From Stenotrophomonas maltophilia (GTDB lineage Bacteria; Pseudomonadota; Gammaproteobacteria; Xanthomonadales; Xanthomonadaceae), in assembly GCF_003205835.1 (NCBI RefSeq), contig NZ_CP029773.1, positions 1 to 64,000 of the forward strand: a stretch of 64,000 nt of DNA. The letters are read 5' to 3'. Position numbers and translations under genes: made by a program. Shown one piece after another: positions 20,535 to 30,694 of this stretch; position 1 is the first letter of the stretch, and every line of letters starts with the position of its first letter. The notes beneath the pieces were generated by a model. The model was not told where the DNA came from. It saw nothing but the letters and a program-made list of their open reading frames with translations, and did not search any database.

Positions 20535-22697
20535 ATGTCGAGCATCGCTTTGGCCCTGATAGGGCTCAATACCATTGTTTCCGCAGTGAACTACGAGTAT
20601 GACGAGCTGGGACGGCTTGTAGCCGAGCGAACCGATCAAGGGCGGAACATCCGTTACGCCTACGATCTGGAGGATCGTCTGATCCAGACGACCGATTCAC
20701 AGAATCGTGTGACGAAGTTTTCCTATGATCCTCGTGGACGCCTTCTGGTTCAGACCGACGCCAATGGAGGAACGACGCGCCTTGCCTATGACAAGGGAGA
20801 TCGTCTCACCTCCGTCATCGATCCTCGTGGATTGACAACGACCTATCAAACGGACGGATTCGGGCAACTATGGGCGCAGAACAGCCCCGATACGGGGCGA
20901 ACCGACCATGAGTACAGCGCGGCCGGTCAGCGGATCGCGACAGTGCGCAGCGATGGTAGTTCGATTGGCTATGGCTATGATGGTCTCGGCCGTTTGATTT
21001 CCCAGAATGCGGAAGGTCAGCAACAGACCTACGCCTATGACAACTGCCTCAATGGCAAGGGGCGGCTGTGCTCGCATGCCGCACCGGGTACCAGTGCTCG
21101 ATTCACTTACTCCCCGCAGGGACAACTGGTGAGCCGAACGGACCAGACCGGGCTGGCAGGCAAGGTCAGCGAAAGTACGGTCAGCTATACGTACGACGGC
21201 ATCGGAAGGAACAGCACCATTACCTATCCCGATGGAGCCGTTGCCAAGTACGTCTACAGCAGCCTTGGCTACCCGTACTCACTTTCACTGACCAAGGGCG
21301 CCGTGACCCAAGAGATCATCGGTGCGAGCGAATACACCGCACTCGGCACGCTTCAACGCATGCCCTATGGCAACGGACTGGTGCAGAGTTACGCACTGGA
21401 TGCGTCCGGCAGGTTGGAGGCCAAGGCCGTGCGCAACCAGCAGACCACCGCGTTGAGCCGCACTTCGTATCGCTACAACGGTGACAATGAGATCGTTGGG
21501 ATCAGTGACGATGTGACCGCTAACCTCAGCCAGACACTGGGCTATGACGGCCTGGGGCGGTTGAGCACGCTGGCGCGCTCTGGTGTTACCTATACGCTCA
21601 GCCACGACGCGGGTGGGAACTACACTGCGCTCAATGCCGCGACGGAAGCAACGCGCTATGCCATTGATGCGAAGAGCAACCGCATGCTGGAGTTCACCAA
21701 CCAGGATGGAACCCGCACCTATCAGTATGATGCGCTCGGAAACCGCATCAGCGAAACGTCCGGTAGTCGCGTCTCCACCTTCACCTATGGTCCATTCAAC
21801 CGCATGGTGCAGAGCAGTGTTGGTGGGCAGCGTACGGACTATCTGCTCAATGCGCAGGGCCAGCGCGTGGGTAAGAGCGGCGCAAGCTCAGCCAGCCGCT
21901 TTTTCTACGCTGGACAGAACCAGCTGCTGTCCGAGCAGACGGGAACAACCTGGACGAACTATCTGTGGTTCGGGGGCGAGCTGGTCGGTATCGACCGCAA
22001 TGGCGCGGTCAGTTTCGTGCACAACGACCACCTTGGCCGACCTGAGTATGCGACCAACAAGGCCCAGCAGGTGGTGTGGAAGGCGTACAACTACGCATAC
22101 GGTCGCAGCGTTCTGAAGGACGAAATCGGCGGCCTGAACATCGGTTTCCCGGGGCAGTACTACGATGGTGAAAGTGGGCTCTGGTACAACGGATTCCGCG
22201 ACTACGACGCGAGTGCGGGACGGTATGTGCAGAGTGATCCGATTGGGTTGGCGGGGGGGATGAATACGTACTCCTACGTTGCGGGAAATCCAGTTAGCTA
22301 CATTGATCCGCTCGGATTGGCCCCTGCTTCGGGTGCGATGGCGGATTGCTTGGAGATGATATTTGGCCAGTCAGTTGCAAAGGTAAATATCCGCAACAAG
22401 GCTGTTGTTAAGAATGACTTCGTCACAACTCGTAAGAACTCGATTAGGCTTCCATCGTCTGTTTCTACAGAGGATTTCTTCGCCGACCATAGTTTGGTTC
22501 TACATGAGTACTATCATGTGCTTCAGCAGTGGAACACTGGTGAGTTGACGCGAGCCGGCTATCTTGCTGAGGTAGCGCGCTCCAGATCGTGGGAGCAAGG
22601 CAACAGGTTTGAGGATGCAGCGATAGCTTTTTCCAAGAGCCATGCCCAGGCTCTGAAGGAATGCCTGCAGCAGCAGACCGAGGAATGTGCCGAATGA
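20535..22697 (+). CDS. Rhs core protein with HEYYH metallopeptidase-like toxin tip
   Basis: 720 residues. A short hydrophobic start ([17 protein letters not shown]) that could be a signal peptide leads into continuous YD repeats, then the Rhs core end [19 protein letters not shown] (from 568) and DPLGL at 591-595, the usual self-cleavage boundary. The 125-residue tip (596-720) has HEYYH at 657-661 and E693 in NRFEDAA, which fits an HExxH zinc peptidase of the DUF4157-like type. Base composition becomes AT-richer after the boundary, as is typical for exchanged toxin tips. A ribosome site (AGGA) precedes ATG 20535. The stop overlaps the next gene by ATGA. No PAAR, VgrG or other T6SS gene is present nearby. 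Confidence 0.82.
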   Translation: MSSIALALIGLNTIVSAVNYEYDELGRLVAERTDQGRNIRYAYDLEDRLIQTTDSQNRVTKFSYDPRGRLLVQTDANGGTTRLAYDKGDRLTSVIDPRGLTTTYQTDGFGQLWAQNSPDTGRTDHEYSAAGQRIATVRSDGSSIGYGYDGLGRLISQNAEGQQQTYAYDNCLNGKGRLCSHAAPGTSARFTYSPQGQLVSRTDQTGLAGKVSESTVSYTYDGIGRNSTITYPDGAVAKYVYSSLGYPYSLSLTKGAVTQEIIGASEYTALGTLQRMPYGNGLVQSYALDASGRLEAKAVRNQQTTALSRTSYRYNGDNEIVGISDDVTANLSQTLGYDGLGRLSTLARSGVTYTLSHDAGGNYTALNAATEATRYAIDAKSNRMLEFTNQDGTRTYQYDALGNRISETSGSRVSTFTYGPFNRMVQSSVGGQRTDYLLNAQGQRVGKSGASSASRFFYAGQNQLLSEQTGTTWTNYLWFGGELVGIDRNGAVSFVHNDHLGRPEYATNKAQQVVWKAYNYAYGRSVLKDEIGGLNIGFPGQYYDGESGLWYNGFRDYDASAGRYVQSDPIGLAGGMNTYSYVAGNPVSYIDPLGLAPASGAMADCLEMIFGQSVAKVNIRNKAVVKNDFVTTRKNSIRLPSSVSTEDFFADHSLVLHEYYHVLQQWNTGELTRAGYLAEVARSRSWEQGNRFEDAAIAFSKSHAQALKECLQQQTEECAE

Positions 22698-23059
22698 AAA
22701 TGAATCTTTCAGCCGCATTGAGTGTGCTGATTATGTCGGGTTGCTCGACTATCGGTGGAGATATGGTCATCCGAGTGTCGGGGTCGATACCATCATCTTC
22801 GACCACATCCCAGCAGGAGAAAGAATGTCAGTTGGAAATGATCTCTGCTGAGACCGGAGACATTCTGAGCTCCAAAGGTGTACGAAGCGAGTTCTCCACG
22901 ATAATGATGGTTGTCTCAGGACAAAAACCGAAGAATTATTATTTCTCTGCTAAATGCAGTGATGGCAGGCTCTTCCGTTCAGAAGATGTTGCCGTTAGTA
23001 GTCGTCGTTCGTACAGCAGGGCGTTCGATCTTGGATCCCTTACCGAAGAATCGCCTTGA
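22694..23059 (+). CDS. Small lipoprotein, candidate immunity protein
   Basis: 121 residues starting [19 protein letters not shown], with lipobox IMSGC and lipidated Cys17. The mature part is small and mixed alpha/beta-looking with two further Cys (in KECQLEM and SAKCSDG). No family was recognised. ATG 22694 overlaps the stop of the Rhs toxin gene (ATGA), so the two are translationally coupled. Rhs immunity genes normally occupy exactly this place. A periplasmic lipoprotein would suit a toxin acting in the envelope. Function is inferred from position only. Confidence 0.65.
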   Translation: MKMNLSAALSVLIMSGCSTIGGDMVIRVSGSIPSSSTTSQQEKECQLEMISAETGDILSSKGVRSEFSTIMMVVSGQKPKNYYFSAKCSDGRLFRSEDVAVSSRRSYSRAFDLGSLTEESP

Positions 23060-23069
23060 TCGCATAATC

Positions 23070-23266
23070 TCATCGACCCAATAAATGGACTGACAGGGGC
23101 TTGCGCGGCGCGAAGGCACCAAACAACTGGGACAGGATCCGGTCGGTGGCGATGAACTTGTCGCGACCCTGCGGACGGTTGCCGCGATGAGCGAGGGTGA
23201 ATGCAGCCGGCGCGGTTAGTTGGCTGCCGGTGCGCGGTGCGATCCTGCGGCCTTGGAACCGGATAT
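23070..23266 (-). pseudogene. 3' remnant of a 2OG-Fe(II) dioxygenase gene
   Basis: Read on the minus strand this encodes the last roughly 65 codons of a protein like the intact dioxygenase at 23996-24706. Shared segments are FQGR-IAPRTGS, AP-AFT, HRGNRPQG and DKFIAT--IL, then its own end and stop at 23070-23072. The 5' part is missing; homology breaks off at about 23266, just before the start of the second lipoprotein gene. The DNA match to 24000-24170 is clear but diverged, so this is a remnant of a paralogue and not a fresh copy. Confidence 0.75.
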
Positions 23267-23282
23267 CTCTGGGAAGTGGACT

Positions 23283-23898
23283 GTGCCAACAAGGCTGGTA
23301 ATCACGCTTTTCCTCGGATTGATTTGCAGCGCGTGCGCATCGCTTTCTGGAAGCCAGAGATCAAGCAGCTTCTTTGTCTGGAATGCCAATTCTGATGTGG
23401 CTTGCTGTGAAAGGCCTGACTACAGGGAAGTTTCACTTGCGTGCCACCGGATTGTTGATGGTGACAATGTCGTAGTGGCGTTGCGCGAGTACACAGCGGC
23501 CAAGGTTGAGAATGAAAGATACAGGAAGCTGACATTGATCCTTCCCCCGAATCTGGCGGAGGGCGATGTCTTCAGTTTGTCGGAGGGTGATACCAGAGCG
23601 TTCTACAGCACTGGTCTTAGCCTGAGACCTGGCAGCACTGGATGCTACGGAAAGGCTGTTTCAGGTAGCGTCGAGATCGTCAGGAAATCCAACCAAAGAT
23701 CTGATGCGGGTTCGCATCAACGCACGCTTTGATCTCGATAGCCCAGCAGGCTGGAAGGACCACTGCAAGATGCGCGAGTTCAGTTACGAATTGAATGCCA
23801 TTCAGAGATCGCTGGGTCAGCTGGATGCATGGGAGGGAGTGCCAGCACCTGGGGATTCTCTTATCAGCGAGGGCAGCCCGGGTAGCGGTCTGCCTTAA
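23283..23898 (+). pseudogene. Second small lipoprotein gene, apparently frameshifted
   Basis: A GTG start at 23283 gives MPTRLVITLFLGLICSAC with lipobox CSAC (Cys18), then a mature part with several Cys. The reading frame runs to 23732 (149 residues), ending in unlikely residues after RKSNQ. Removing one A from the AAA at 23695-23697 would join it to the next frame (DLMRVRINARFDLDSPAGW, continuing to 23898), giving about 205 residues. I read it as one gene with a one-base insertion, or a sequencing error. It could be an orphan immunity gene of the Rhs locus. That role is inference. Confidence 0.55.
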
Positions 23899-23995
23899 GG
23901 GATAGCACCAACCGCTCGCGCCACGGCACAGGGTCTGGCCGGCGTGCTCCATGATTCAAACGCGGGTGCTGAGATCATCGAGTGACCAGCTTGTA

Positions 23996-24706
23996 TCAAC
24001 CACCCCCAAACAGCTTCTGCGCACTCTGGAACAGGATCCAGCTGGTCGCGATGAACTTGTCGCCGCCCTGTGGCCGATTGCCACGATGGGTATGAGTAAA
24101 CGCAGTCGGCGCAATCAGCAGACTGCCGGTGCGCGGCGCGATCTTTCGGCCCTGGAACAGGAACTCGGTTTCGCCCTCTTCGAAGTCGTCGTTGAGGTAT
24201 AGCGTCCATAGCATGTGCCGGTGCAGGGTCTCGGCCTGCGCGTCCTTGGGGTACAGCTCGCAGTGCCAGTACGGGTAGCCGCCCTCGCCTGCCGCATACC
24301 ACTGCAGGTTGATCGCGCCCGGGCGCAGGCAGGTGCGGGCCAGATCGGCCAGCTGCTGCGGCGGCATGTCGGGAAAGTCCTCGGCAGACAGGCGTCGCGG
24401 TTGGCCGTTGCTGTCCTGGATCTGCAACATCAGCGGCGCAATCAACGCCTGTGGATAACGGCGTAGATAAGTCAGCAGGCCGTTGAACACCGCGATCTGC
24501 AGCTGCTGGTCGACATCCTGCCAGCCGTCCAGGCCACTGATGCGCAGATCCTTGCTGTGCTTGAGTTCCGGGAACACGCCACTGCCCACCGCACCGGGCT
24601 GCAGGCCACGCGTGGCGCGCAGGCGTTCAACGATCGCCACGCAGACCTCGCTGGGGACGGCGTTGTGGATGACCTCGATGAAATCGACCGGGCCCTGCTG
24701 GTGCAT
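23996..24706 (-). CDS. 2OG-Fe(II) oxygenase (PKHD-type hydroxylase-like)
   Basis: 236 residues, complete. The double-stranded beta-helix metal site reads HCE in YPYWHCELYP (an HxE in place of the common HxD), and the distal half is AFTHTHRGNRPQGGDKF, carrying the second histidine and a possible 2-oxoglutarate-binding residue. The N-terminal helical part (VDFIEVIHNAVPSEVCVAIVERL) also fits prolyl-4-hydroxylase-like proteins. The substrate is unknown. It is convergent with the Rhs island, and a truncated relative of its 3' end lies 0.9 kb away at 23070-23266. Confidence 0.8.
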   Translation of the reverse strand: MHQQGPVDFIEVIHNAVPSEVCVAIVERLRATRGLQPGAVGSGVFPELKHSKDLRISGLDGWQDVDQQLQIAVFNGLLTYLRRYPQALIAPLMLQIQDSNGQPRRLSAEDFPDMPPQQLADLARTCLRPGAINLQWYAAGEGGYPYWHCELYPKDAQAETLHRHMLWTLYLNDDFEEGETEFLFQGRKIAPRTGSLLIAPTAFTHTHRGNRPQGGDKFIATSWILFQSAQKLFGGG

Positions 24707-24814
24707 GCGTGCATTCCTTAGGCGGCAACGGCTTGATGGTGCCGTTTGCCGCCCTCGGTGTCACCCCACGGTCATGTCATCGAACGGCCATGACCGCTGT
24801 CAGGCGATCGGCCG

Positions 24815-25831
24815 TCAGCCCTGCGCGTCGTCGTGTGCGTGGTGATAGCGCACGGCTTCAGCCACTTCCTCGCGCGAACCGAGGAACACCGGCACGCGCT
24901 GGTGCAGCTGGTCGGGCTGGATGTCGAGGATGCGCTCGCGGCCGGTCCAGGCGGCGCCACCGGCCTGTTCGACCAGCAGGCCCATCGGGTTGGCTTCGTA
25001 CATCAGGCGCAGCTTGCCGGCCTTGGACGGATCCTTCTTGTCCCACGGGTAGATGAAGATGCCGCCGCGGGTCAGGATGCGATGCACGTCGGCCACCATG
25101 CTGGCGATCCAGCGCATGTTGAAGTTCTTGCCGCGCGCGCCTTCCTTGCCCGCCAGCAGATCGCCGACGTACGCCTGCATCGGCGCTTCCCAGTGACGCT
25201 GGTTGGACATGTTGATGGCGAATTCCTGGGTGGCCGCCGGAATCTGCATGTTCTCGGTGGTGAGCACGAACTCGCCCTTCTCGCGGTCCAGGGTAAAGGC
25301 GTGGGTGCCATGGCCGACGGTCAGCACCAGCTGGGTGCTGGGCCCATAGATGCAGTAGCCGGCGGCAATCTGCTTGCTGCCCGGCTGCAGGAACGCGTCA
25401 TCGCCCGGCAGCTCGACATTGGTCGGGCAGCGCAGCACGGAGAAGATGGTGCCGACGGAGACGTTGACGTCGATGTTGGAGCTGCCATCGAGGGGATCGA
25501 ACAGCAGCAGGAAATCACCGCGGGGATAGATGTCCGGCACCGGCTGGCTGTGGTCCATTTCCTCCGAGGCGCAGGCGGCGAGGTGACCGCCCCAGGCGTT
25601 GGCCTCGAGCAGGATCTCGTTGCTGATGACGTCCAGCTTCTTCTGCGCTTCACCCTGCACGTTGCCGGTACCGGCGTCGCCGAGCACGCCACCGAGGGCG
25701 CCCTTGCTGACGGCGATGGAGATGCTGGTGCAGGCGCGGGCGACGACCGCGATCAGCTGGCGCAGGTCGGCATTGATGCGGCCGGCGTGCTGTTCCTGGA
25801 TCAGGAAGCGGGTCAACGAAGTACGGGACAT
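24815..25831 (-). CDS. fbp: Fructose-1,6-bisphosphatase class I
   Basis: Gluconeogenic enzyme hydrolysing fructose 1,6-bisphosphate to fructose 6-phosphate. The 338-residue product starts [14 protein letters not shown] and carries the metal-binding motif [16 protein letters not shown] and the C-terminal substrate region [21 protein letters not shown]. Cytosolic. The frame stays open upstream through the repeat at 25957, which is not expected to be coding; ATG 25829-25831 is the family start. It stands alone between the dioxygenase gene and a divergent-looking repeat region. Confidence 0.96.
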   Translation of the reverse strand: MSRTSLTRFLIQEQHAGRINADLRQLIAVVARACTSISIAVSKGALGGVLGDAGTGNVQGEAQKKLDVISNEILLEANAWGGHLAACASEEMDHSQPVPDIYPRGDFLLLFDPLDGSSNIDVNVSVGTIFSVLRCPTNVELPGDDAFLQPGSKQIAAGYCIYGPSTQLVLTVGHGTHAFTLDREKGEFVLTTENMQIPAATQEFAINMSNQRHWEAPMQAYVGDLLAGKEGARGKNFNMRWIASMVADVHRILTRGGIFIYPWDKKDPSKAGKLRLMYEANPMGLLVEQAGGAAWTGRERILDIQPDQLHQRVPVFLGSREEVAEAVRYHHAHDDAQG

Positions 25832-25956
25832 GGTCGGGCAGGTCTCGGCAGCGGGAAAACGCCTATTGTCGCCCGTATGGTGGGGCCGTGCGTGAGCGCG
25901 GGAAGGCGTAATCGTTTCCAGATGCGTTGCGCTGTAGAAATGGGGCACTCTGCCTC

Positions 25957-26030
25957 TGTAGAGCCGAGCCCGCGCTCGGCTGCGCTTCGTCCGTCATACC
26001 GCGCAAGCCGAGCGCAGGCTCGGCTCTACA
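25957..26030. repeat. TGTAGAGCCGAGC-type palindromic repeat
   Basis: TGTAGAGCCGAGC at 25957 and GCTCGGCTCTACA ending at 26030 form long outer arms, with inner hairpins CCGAGCCCGCGCTCGG and CCGAGCGCAGGCTCGG. It is related to 15843-15910 and 50232-50303. It lies between fbp and the aminotransferase gene. Confidence 0.8.
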
Positions 26031-26047
26031 GGAACCAGGATCCAAAA

Positions 26048-26073
26048 ACAAAGGCGCCTTTCGGCGCCTTTGT
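26048..26073 (-). terminator. Terminator of the aromatic aminotransferase gene
   Basis: An 11-bp perfect stem, ACAAAGGCGCC (26048-26058) and GGCGCCTTTGT (26063-26073), with a 4-base loop. On the minus strand it is followed by a T-run (AAAAA at 26044-26048 on the plus strand). It lies 24 bases after the aminotransferase stop. Confidence 0.85.
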
Positions 26074-26096
26074 CTTCAAGCGACTGGAGCGTTGCT

Positions 26097-27299
26097 TCAG
26101 CCCTTGGCGACGGTGGCCACGGCCTTGGCGACGTATTCCAGGTTGTTCTGGTTCAGCGCGGCCACGCAGATGCGGCCGGTGCCGACGGCGTAGATGCCGA
26201 ACTCGTCGCGCAGGCGTTCGACCTGCTCACGGCTCAGGCCGGAGTAGGAGAACATGCCGGCCTGTTCGTTGATGAAACCGAACTGCGGCGCACCGGCGGC
26301 GGCCAACTTCTCGACCAGGCCCTGGCGCAGGGCATGGATGCGCTCGCGCATCTCGGTCAGCTCCTGCTCCCACATCGCGCGCAGTTCCGGATTGGTCAGC
26401 ACGCCTGCCACCAGCGCGGCACCGTGGGTGGACGGGCTGGAGTAGATGGTGCGGATCACGCGCTTGACCTGCGACTGCACGGCCTTGGCGTCAGCGGCGG
26501 TCGGCGCCACCATCGACAGCGCACCCACGCGCTCGCCATACAGCGAGAACGACTTGGAGTACGAGTTGGCGACGATGAAGCTGTCGATGCCGGCTTCGGC
26601 GATGATGCGCACGGCGGCGCCGTCCTGCTCGATGCCCTTGTCGAAGCCCTGGTAGGCCATGTCGATGAAGGGGAACAGCTGCTTTTCCTTCAGCAGCTGC
26701 GCGACCTGCTTCCACTGGGTGACCGTGAGGTCGGCGCCGGTGGGGTTATGGCAGCAGGCGTGCAGCAGCACCACGGTGCCGGCGTCCAGCTTGCCCAGGT
26801 CGGCCAGCAGGCCGTCGAAGTTGACGCCATGGGTGGTCGGGTCGAAGTAGGTGTAGTCCACCACCTCGAAGCCGGCCGCGCTGAACACGGCGCGGTGGTT
26901 TTCCCAGCTGGGGTTGCTCAGCGCAACGGTGGCGTGCGGCAGCAGCTTCTTCAGCACGTCGGCGCCGACGCGCAGCGCACCGCTGCCACCGACGGTCTGT
27001 GCGGTGGTGACGCGGCCGGCGGCCAGCAGCGGCGAGTCCTTGCCGAACACCAGCTCGCGCGTGGCCTGCGTATACGCCGGCAGGCCATCGATCGGCAGGT
27101 AGCCGCGCGGTTTGGCTTCAGCGGCGAGCTGCTGCTCGATCTGCTTGACGGCGCGCAGCAGCGGAATGCGGCCGCTCTCGTCGTAGTAGATGCCCACACC
27201 CAGGTTGACCTTGGTCGGGCGGCTGTCGGCGTTGTACGCCTCGGTCAGGCCCAGGATCGGGTCGCCTGGGACCAGTTCCACGTTTGCAAAGAAGGACAC
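26097..27299 (-). CDS. tyrB: Aromatic amino acid aminotransferase (class I)
   Basis: PLP-dependent transaminase of 400 residues interconverting aromatic amino acids or aspartate with 2-oxoacids. It shows CHNPTGADLT in the cofactor domain, FIDMAYQGF, and the lysine motif NSYSKSFSLYGERVGAL, where the K of SYSKS forms the Schiff base. The start is the GTG at 27297-27299, giving VSFFANVELVPGDPILGL like family members; upstream in-frame residues are not conserved. It could equally be annotated as aspartate aminotransferase; sequence alone does not settle substrate preference. With phhA at 38558 it may serve phenylalanine/tyrosine catabolism. Confidence 0.9.
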   Translation of the reverse strand: MSFFANVELVPGDPILGLTEAYNADSRPTKVNLGVGIYYDESGRIPLLRAVKQIEQQLAAEAKPRGYLPIDGLPAYTQATRELVFGKDSPLLAAGRVTTAQTVGGSGALRVGADVLKKLLPHATVALSNPSWENHRAVFSAAGFEVVDYTYFDPTTHGVNFDGLLADLGKLDAGTVVLLHACCHNPTGADLTVTQWKQVAQLLKEKQLFPFIDMAYQGFDKGIEQDGAAVRIIAEAGIDSFIVANSYSKSFSLYGERVGALSMVAPTAADAKAVQSQVKRVIRTIYSSPSTHGAALVAGVLTNPELRAMWEQELTEMRERIHALRQGLVEKLAAAGAPQFGFINEQAGMFSYSGLSREQVERLRDEFGIYAVGTGRICVAALNQNNLEYVAKAVATVAKG

Positions 27300-27470
27300 G
27301 GCGGTACTCGTTCGGTAGACGGAAAGGGGGAGGAATTGCGCCACGCGGCTTACGGCTTTGGGGCCGGAAACAGCCCATCGTAACAAAGCCTGCCGGGGCT
27401 GGCCGCCGCCATCGTCATCTGCCGCCCCGTACCATGGCGTGCGTTGCCGCCCGATCCATCAACCTGAATC

Positions 27471-29561
27471 ATGAATCCTGCCGCACGCCGCCGTTGCCTG
27501 CCGTTGTCCGCTCTGCTGCTGTCGCCATTGGCGGCCATGGCCGAGCCTGCGCCCACCGCCCTGCCCGCCGTGCAGGTGCAGGCTGCGCGGGTGCCGGGCA
27601 TCGACCCGTTCGCGCTGCCGGCCAGCCAGGACACGGTCTGGATCGACGCCAGCCGTGCTGGCACCGGCGCACAGCTGTCCGAGGCACTGGCCGGTGTACC
27701 GGGATTACTGGCGCGCGACCGGCAGAACTTCGCCCAGGATACGCAGCTGTCGATCCGTGGCTTCGGCGCGCGCTCGACCTTTGGGGTGCGCGGGGTGCGG
27801 GTGTTGATCGACGGGGTGCCGGCGACCATGCCCGATGGCCAGGGCCAGCTGTCGCACGCCAGCTTGTTGGGCGCCGAACGCATCGAGGTACTGCGCGGGC
27901 CGTTCTCGGCGCTGTACGGCAATTCCTCCGGCGGCGTGCTGCAGGTGTGGAGCGCGCAGGGCCAGGCCGGCGACCCGTGGCGGTTGCGCGTGAACGCCGG
28001 CGCCGACACCACGCTCAGTGTCGGCGCGCAGCTGAAGGGTGCCGGCCAAGCGTTGGACTACAACATCGCCGCCAACCACTTCCGCACCGATGGCTGGCGC
28101 GACCACAGCCGTGCGCGCCGCGAATCGCTCAATGCGCGCATCGGTGGTGATCTGGGCGGTGGGCGGTTGGAGCTGCTGCTCAATGTGCTTGATGCCCCCG
28201 ATGCGCAGGATCCGCTGGGCCTGAGCCGTGCCCAGGTGGCGGCGGATCCGCGCCAGGCCACGGCGGTGGCGCACCAGTACAACACCCGCAAATCGGTGCG
28301 CCAGCAGCAGGCCGGTCTGCGCTGGACCCGGGAAACCGGCGCGCAGCGCTGGCAGCTGATGGGCTATGCCGGCCAGCGCACGGTGACGCAATACCTGCCG
28401 ATTCCGCCGACCGCCCAGGCGAACCCGCTGCACGCTGGCGGAGTGATCGATCTGGAGGGCGGCTATGGCGGCCTGGACGCGCGCTGGGGCTGGCACGGTG
28501 ACCTCGCTGGCCGACCGTTGGACCTGGTGGCCGGGCTCAGCGCAGACCGCCAGCGCCAGCACCGCACCGGCTACGAGAACTTCATCGGCAGCGCCCTCGG
28601 CGTGCGCGGGCGCCTGCGCCGCGACCAGGTCGACACGGTGCAGAACGTGGACCAGTTCGCCCAGGCCTGGTGGCAGTGGAGCCCGCGCTGGTCGTTGCTG
28701 GCGGGCGTGCGCCACAGCGCGGTGCGCTTCGCGTCCGACGACCGCTACATCGTCGGTGCGAACCCCGACGACAGTGGCCGCCGCCGCTACCAGGCGACCA
28801 CGCCGGTGGCAGGCGTCAGCTTCGAGGCCAACCCGCAGTGGCGGCTGCACGCCGCCGTGGGACGTGGTTTCGAGACCCCCACCTTCAACGAACTGGGCTA
28901 TCGCGCCGACGGCCAGGCGGGATTGGCACTGGATCTGGCGGCGGCACGCAGCCGCAGCCTCGAGGTAGGCAGCAAGTGGCACGCACAGGATGGAACCCAG
29001 CTTGATATCAGCCTGTTCCGCGCAGATACCGACGATGAGCTGGCAGTTGCCAGCAATTCTGGTGGGCGCAGCACCTATCGCAACATCGGCCGCACCCGCC
29101 GCCAGGGTGTGGAACTGCAGTACCGACAGCCGCTGGCCGAGCAGCTGGAGCTGCAGCTGGCGTGGACCTGGCTGCAGGCGGAGGTGCGTTCGCCGTACCT
29201 GACCTCGAACACCCTGGTTGCTGCCGGCAGCCGCCTTCCCGGGGTACCGCGCCAGCAGGCCTTCGCCAGGCTGCAGTGGTCCCCCGCCGACTGGCAGTGG
29301 GCGCTGGAGGCCTCGGCCAGTAGCGATACCATGGTCAACGACGTGGCGACCGAACGTGCGCCCGGCTTTGCCCTGCTGCATCTGGAGGCCGGCCGTCGCT
29401 GGACGCTGCCGGGTGGCGAACTGCGCGCCTTCGCACGGTTGGAGAATGTGCTGGACCAGGCCTACATCGGCTCGGTGATCGTCAATGACGGCAATGGCCG
29501 CTTCTACGAGCCGGGACCGGGACGGCGGGCCAACGTCGGCCTGCAATGGTCGTGGCGCTGA
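27471..29561 (+). CDS. TonB-dependent outer-membrane receptor
   Basis: 696 residues. A signal peptide (cleavage likely after AAMAE near 25), a TonB-box-like stretch (PTALPAVQVQAAR), a plug domain (QLSIRGFGARSTFGVRGVRVLIDG, ERIEVLRGPFSALYGNSSGGVLQV) and a C-terminal 22-strand barrel ending VGLQWSWR with an aromatic final region. The length fits siderophore or metal receptors of the FecA/PfeA type. I cannot name the ligand. It is transcribed alone and followed by a SMAG repeat. The TonB system at 10721-13150 would energise it. Confidence 0.92.
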   Translation: MNPAARRRCLPLSALLLSPLAAMAEPAPTALPAVQVQAARVPGIDPFALPASQDTVWIDASRAGTGAQLSEALAGVPGLLARDRQNFAQDTQLSIRGFGARSTFGVRGVRVLIDGVPATMPDGQGQLSHASLLGAERIEVLRGPFSALYGNSSGGVLQVWSAQGQAGDPWRLRVNAGADTTLSVGAQLKGAGQALDYNIAANHFRTDGWRDHSRARRESLNARIGGDLGGGRLELLLNVLDAPDAQDPLGLSRAQVAADPRQATAVAHQYNTRKSVRQQQAGLRWTRETGAQRWQLMGYAGQRTVTQYLPIPPTAQANPLHAGGVIDLEGGYGGLDARWGWHGDLAGRPLDLVAGLSADRQRQHRTGYENFIGSALGVRGRLRRDQVDTVQNVDQFAQAWWQWSPRWSLLAGVRHSAVRFASDDRYIVGANPDDSGRRRYQATTPVAGVSFEANPQWRLHAAVGRGFETPTFNELGYRADGQAGLALDLAAARSRSLEVGSKWHAQDGTQLDISLFRADTDDELAVASNSGGRSTYRNIGRTRRQGVELQYRQPLAEQLELQLAWTWLQAEVRSPYLTSNTLVAAGSRLPGVPRQQAFARLQWSPADWQWALEASASSDTMVNDVATERAPGFALLHLEAGRRWTLPGGELRAFARLENVLDQAYIGSVIVNDGNGRFYEPGPGRRANVGLQWSWR

Positions 29562-29562
29562 A

Positions 29563-29639
29563 GGGGTAGTGCCAGCCGCTGGCCGGCATCGCGCCGTGCA
29601 GGACGTCAGGAAGTTGCCGGCCAGCGGCCGGCACTACCC
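29563..29639. repeat. SMAG-type repeat, inverted pair
   Basis: Two SMAG-type hairpins in opposite orientation: GGGGTAGTGCCAGCCGCTGG at the left and CCAGCGGCCGGCACTACCC at the right, joined by about 30 bases. The left arm has one change (CCAGCC for CCGGCC). It lies 1 base after the stop of the receptor gene and 1 base before the stop of the following minus-strand gene. Confidence 0.9.
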
Positions 29640-29640
29640 G

Positions 29641-30526
<886 letters not shown>

Positions 30527-30530
<4 letters not shown>

Positions 30531-30601
30531 TGCCGGCCGCTGGCCGGCAACCCCAGGAAACTTCAGGCCGCGAGCCTCGGCCGGCCAGCGGCCGGCACTA
30601 C
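30527..30601. repeat. SMAG-type repeat, inverted pair, overlapping a stop codon
   Basis: Left hairpin begins GTAGTGCCGGCCGCTGGCCG at 30527; right hairpin ends CCAGCGGCCGGCACTAC at 30601. Both arms are near-perfect. The left GTAG contains the TAG stop of the preceding 132-codon gene. Confidence 0.92.
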
Positions 30602-30694
30602 CGCTTTCCGTAGAACCCACGTGCACGGCACGGACACGGCTGGTTTACGCTCTCCGGCCCACGCTGGGCACCCTGCCCCGCCAAAGGTGCGCCC

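Noticed and set aside
20505..20540. The boundary between the two Rhs genes as a frameshift in one gene
   Set aside because: The first gene ends normally after its Ig domain, an AGGA ribosome site and ATG follow, and the second has its own hydrophobic start. A single broken gene is less likely, though not excluded.
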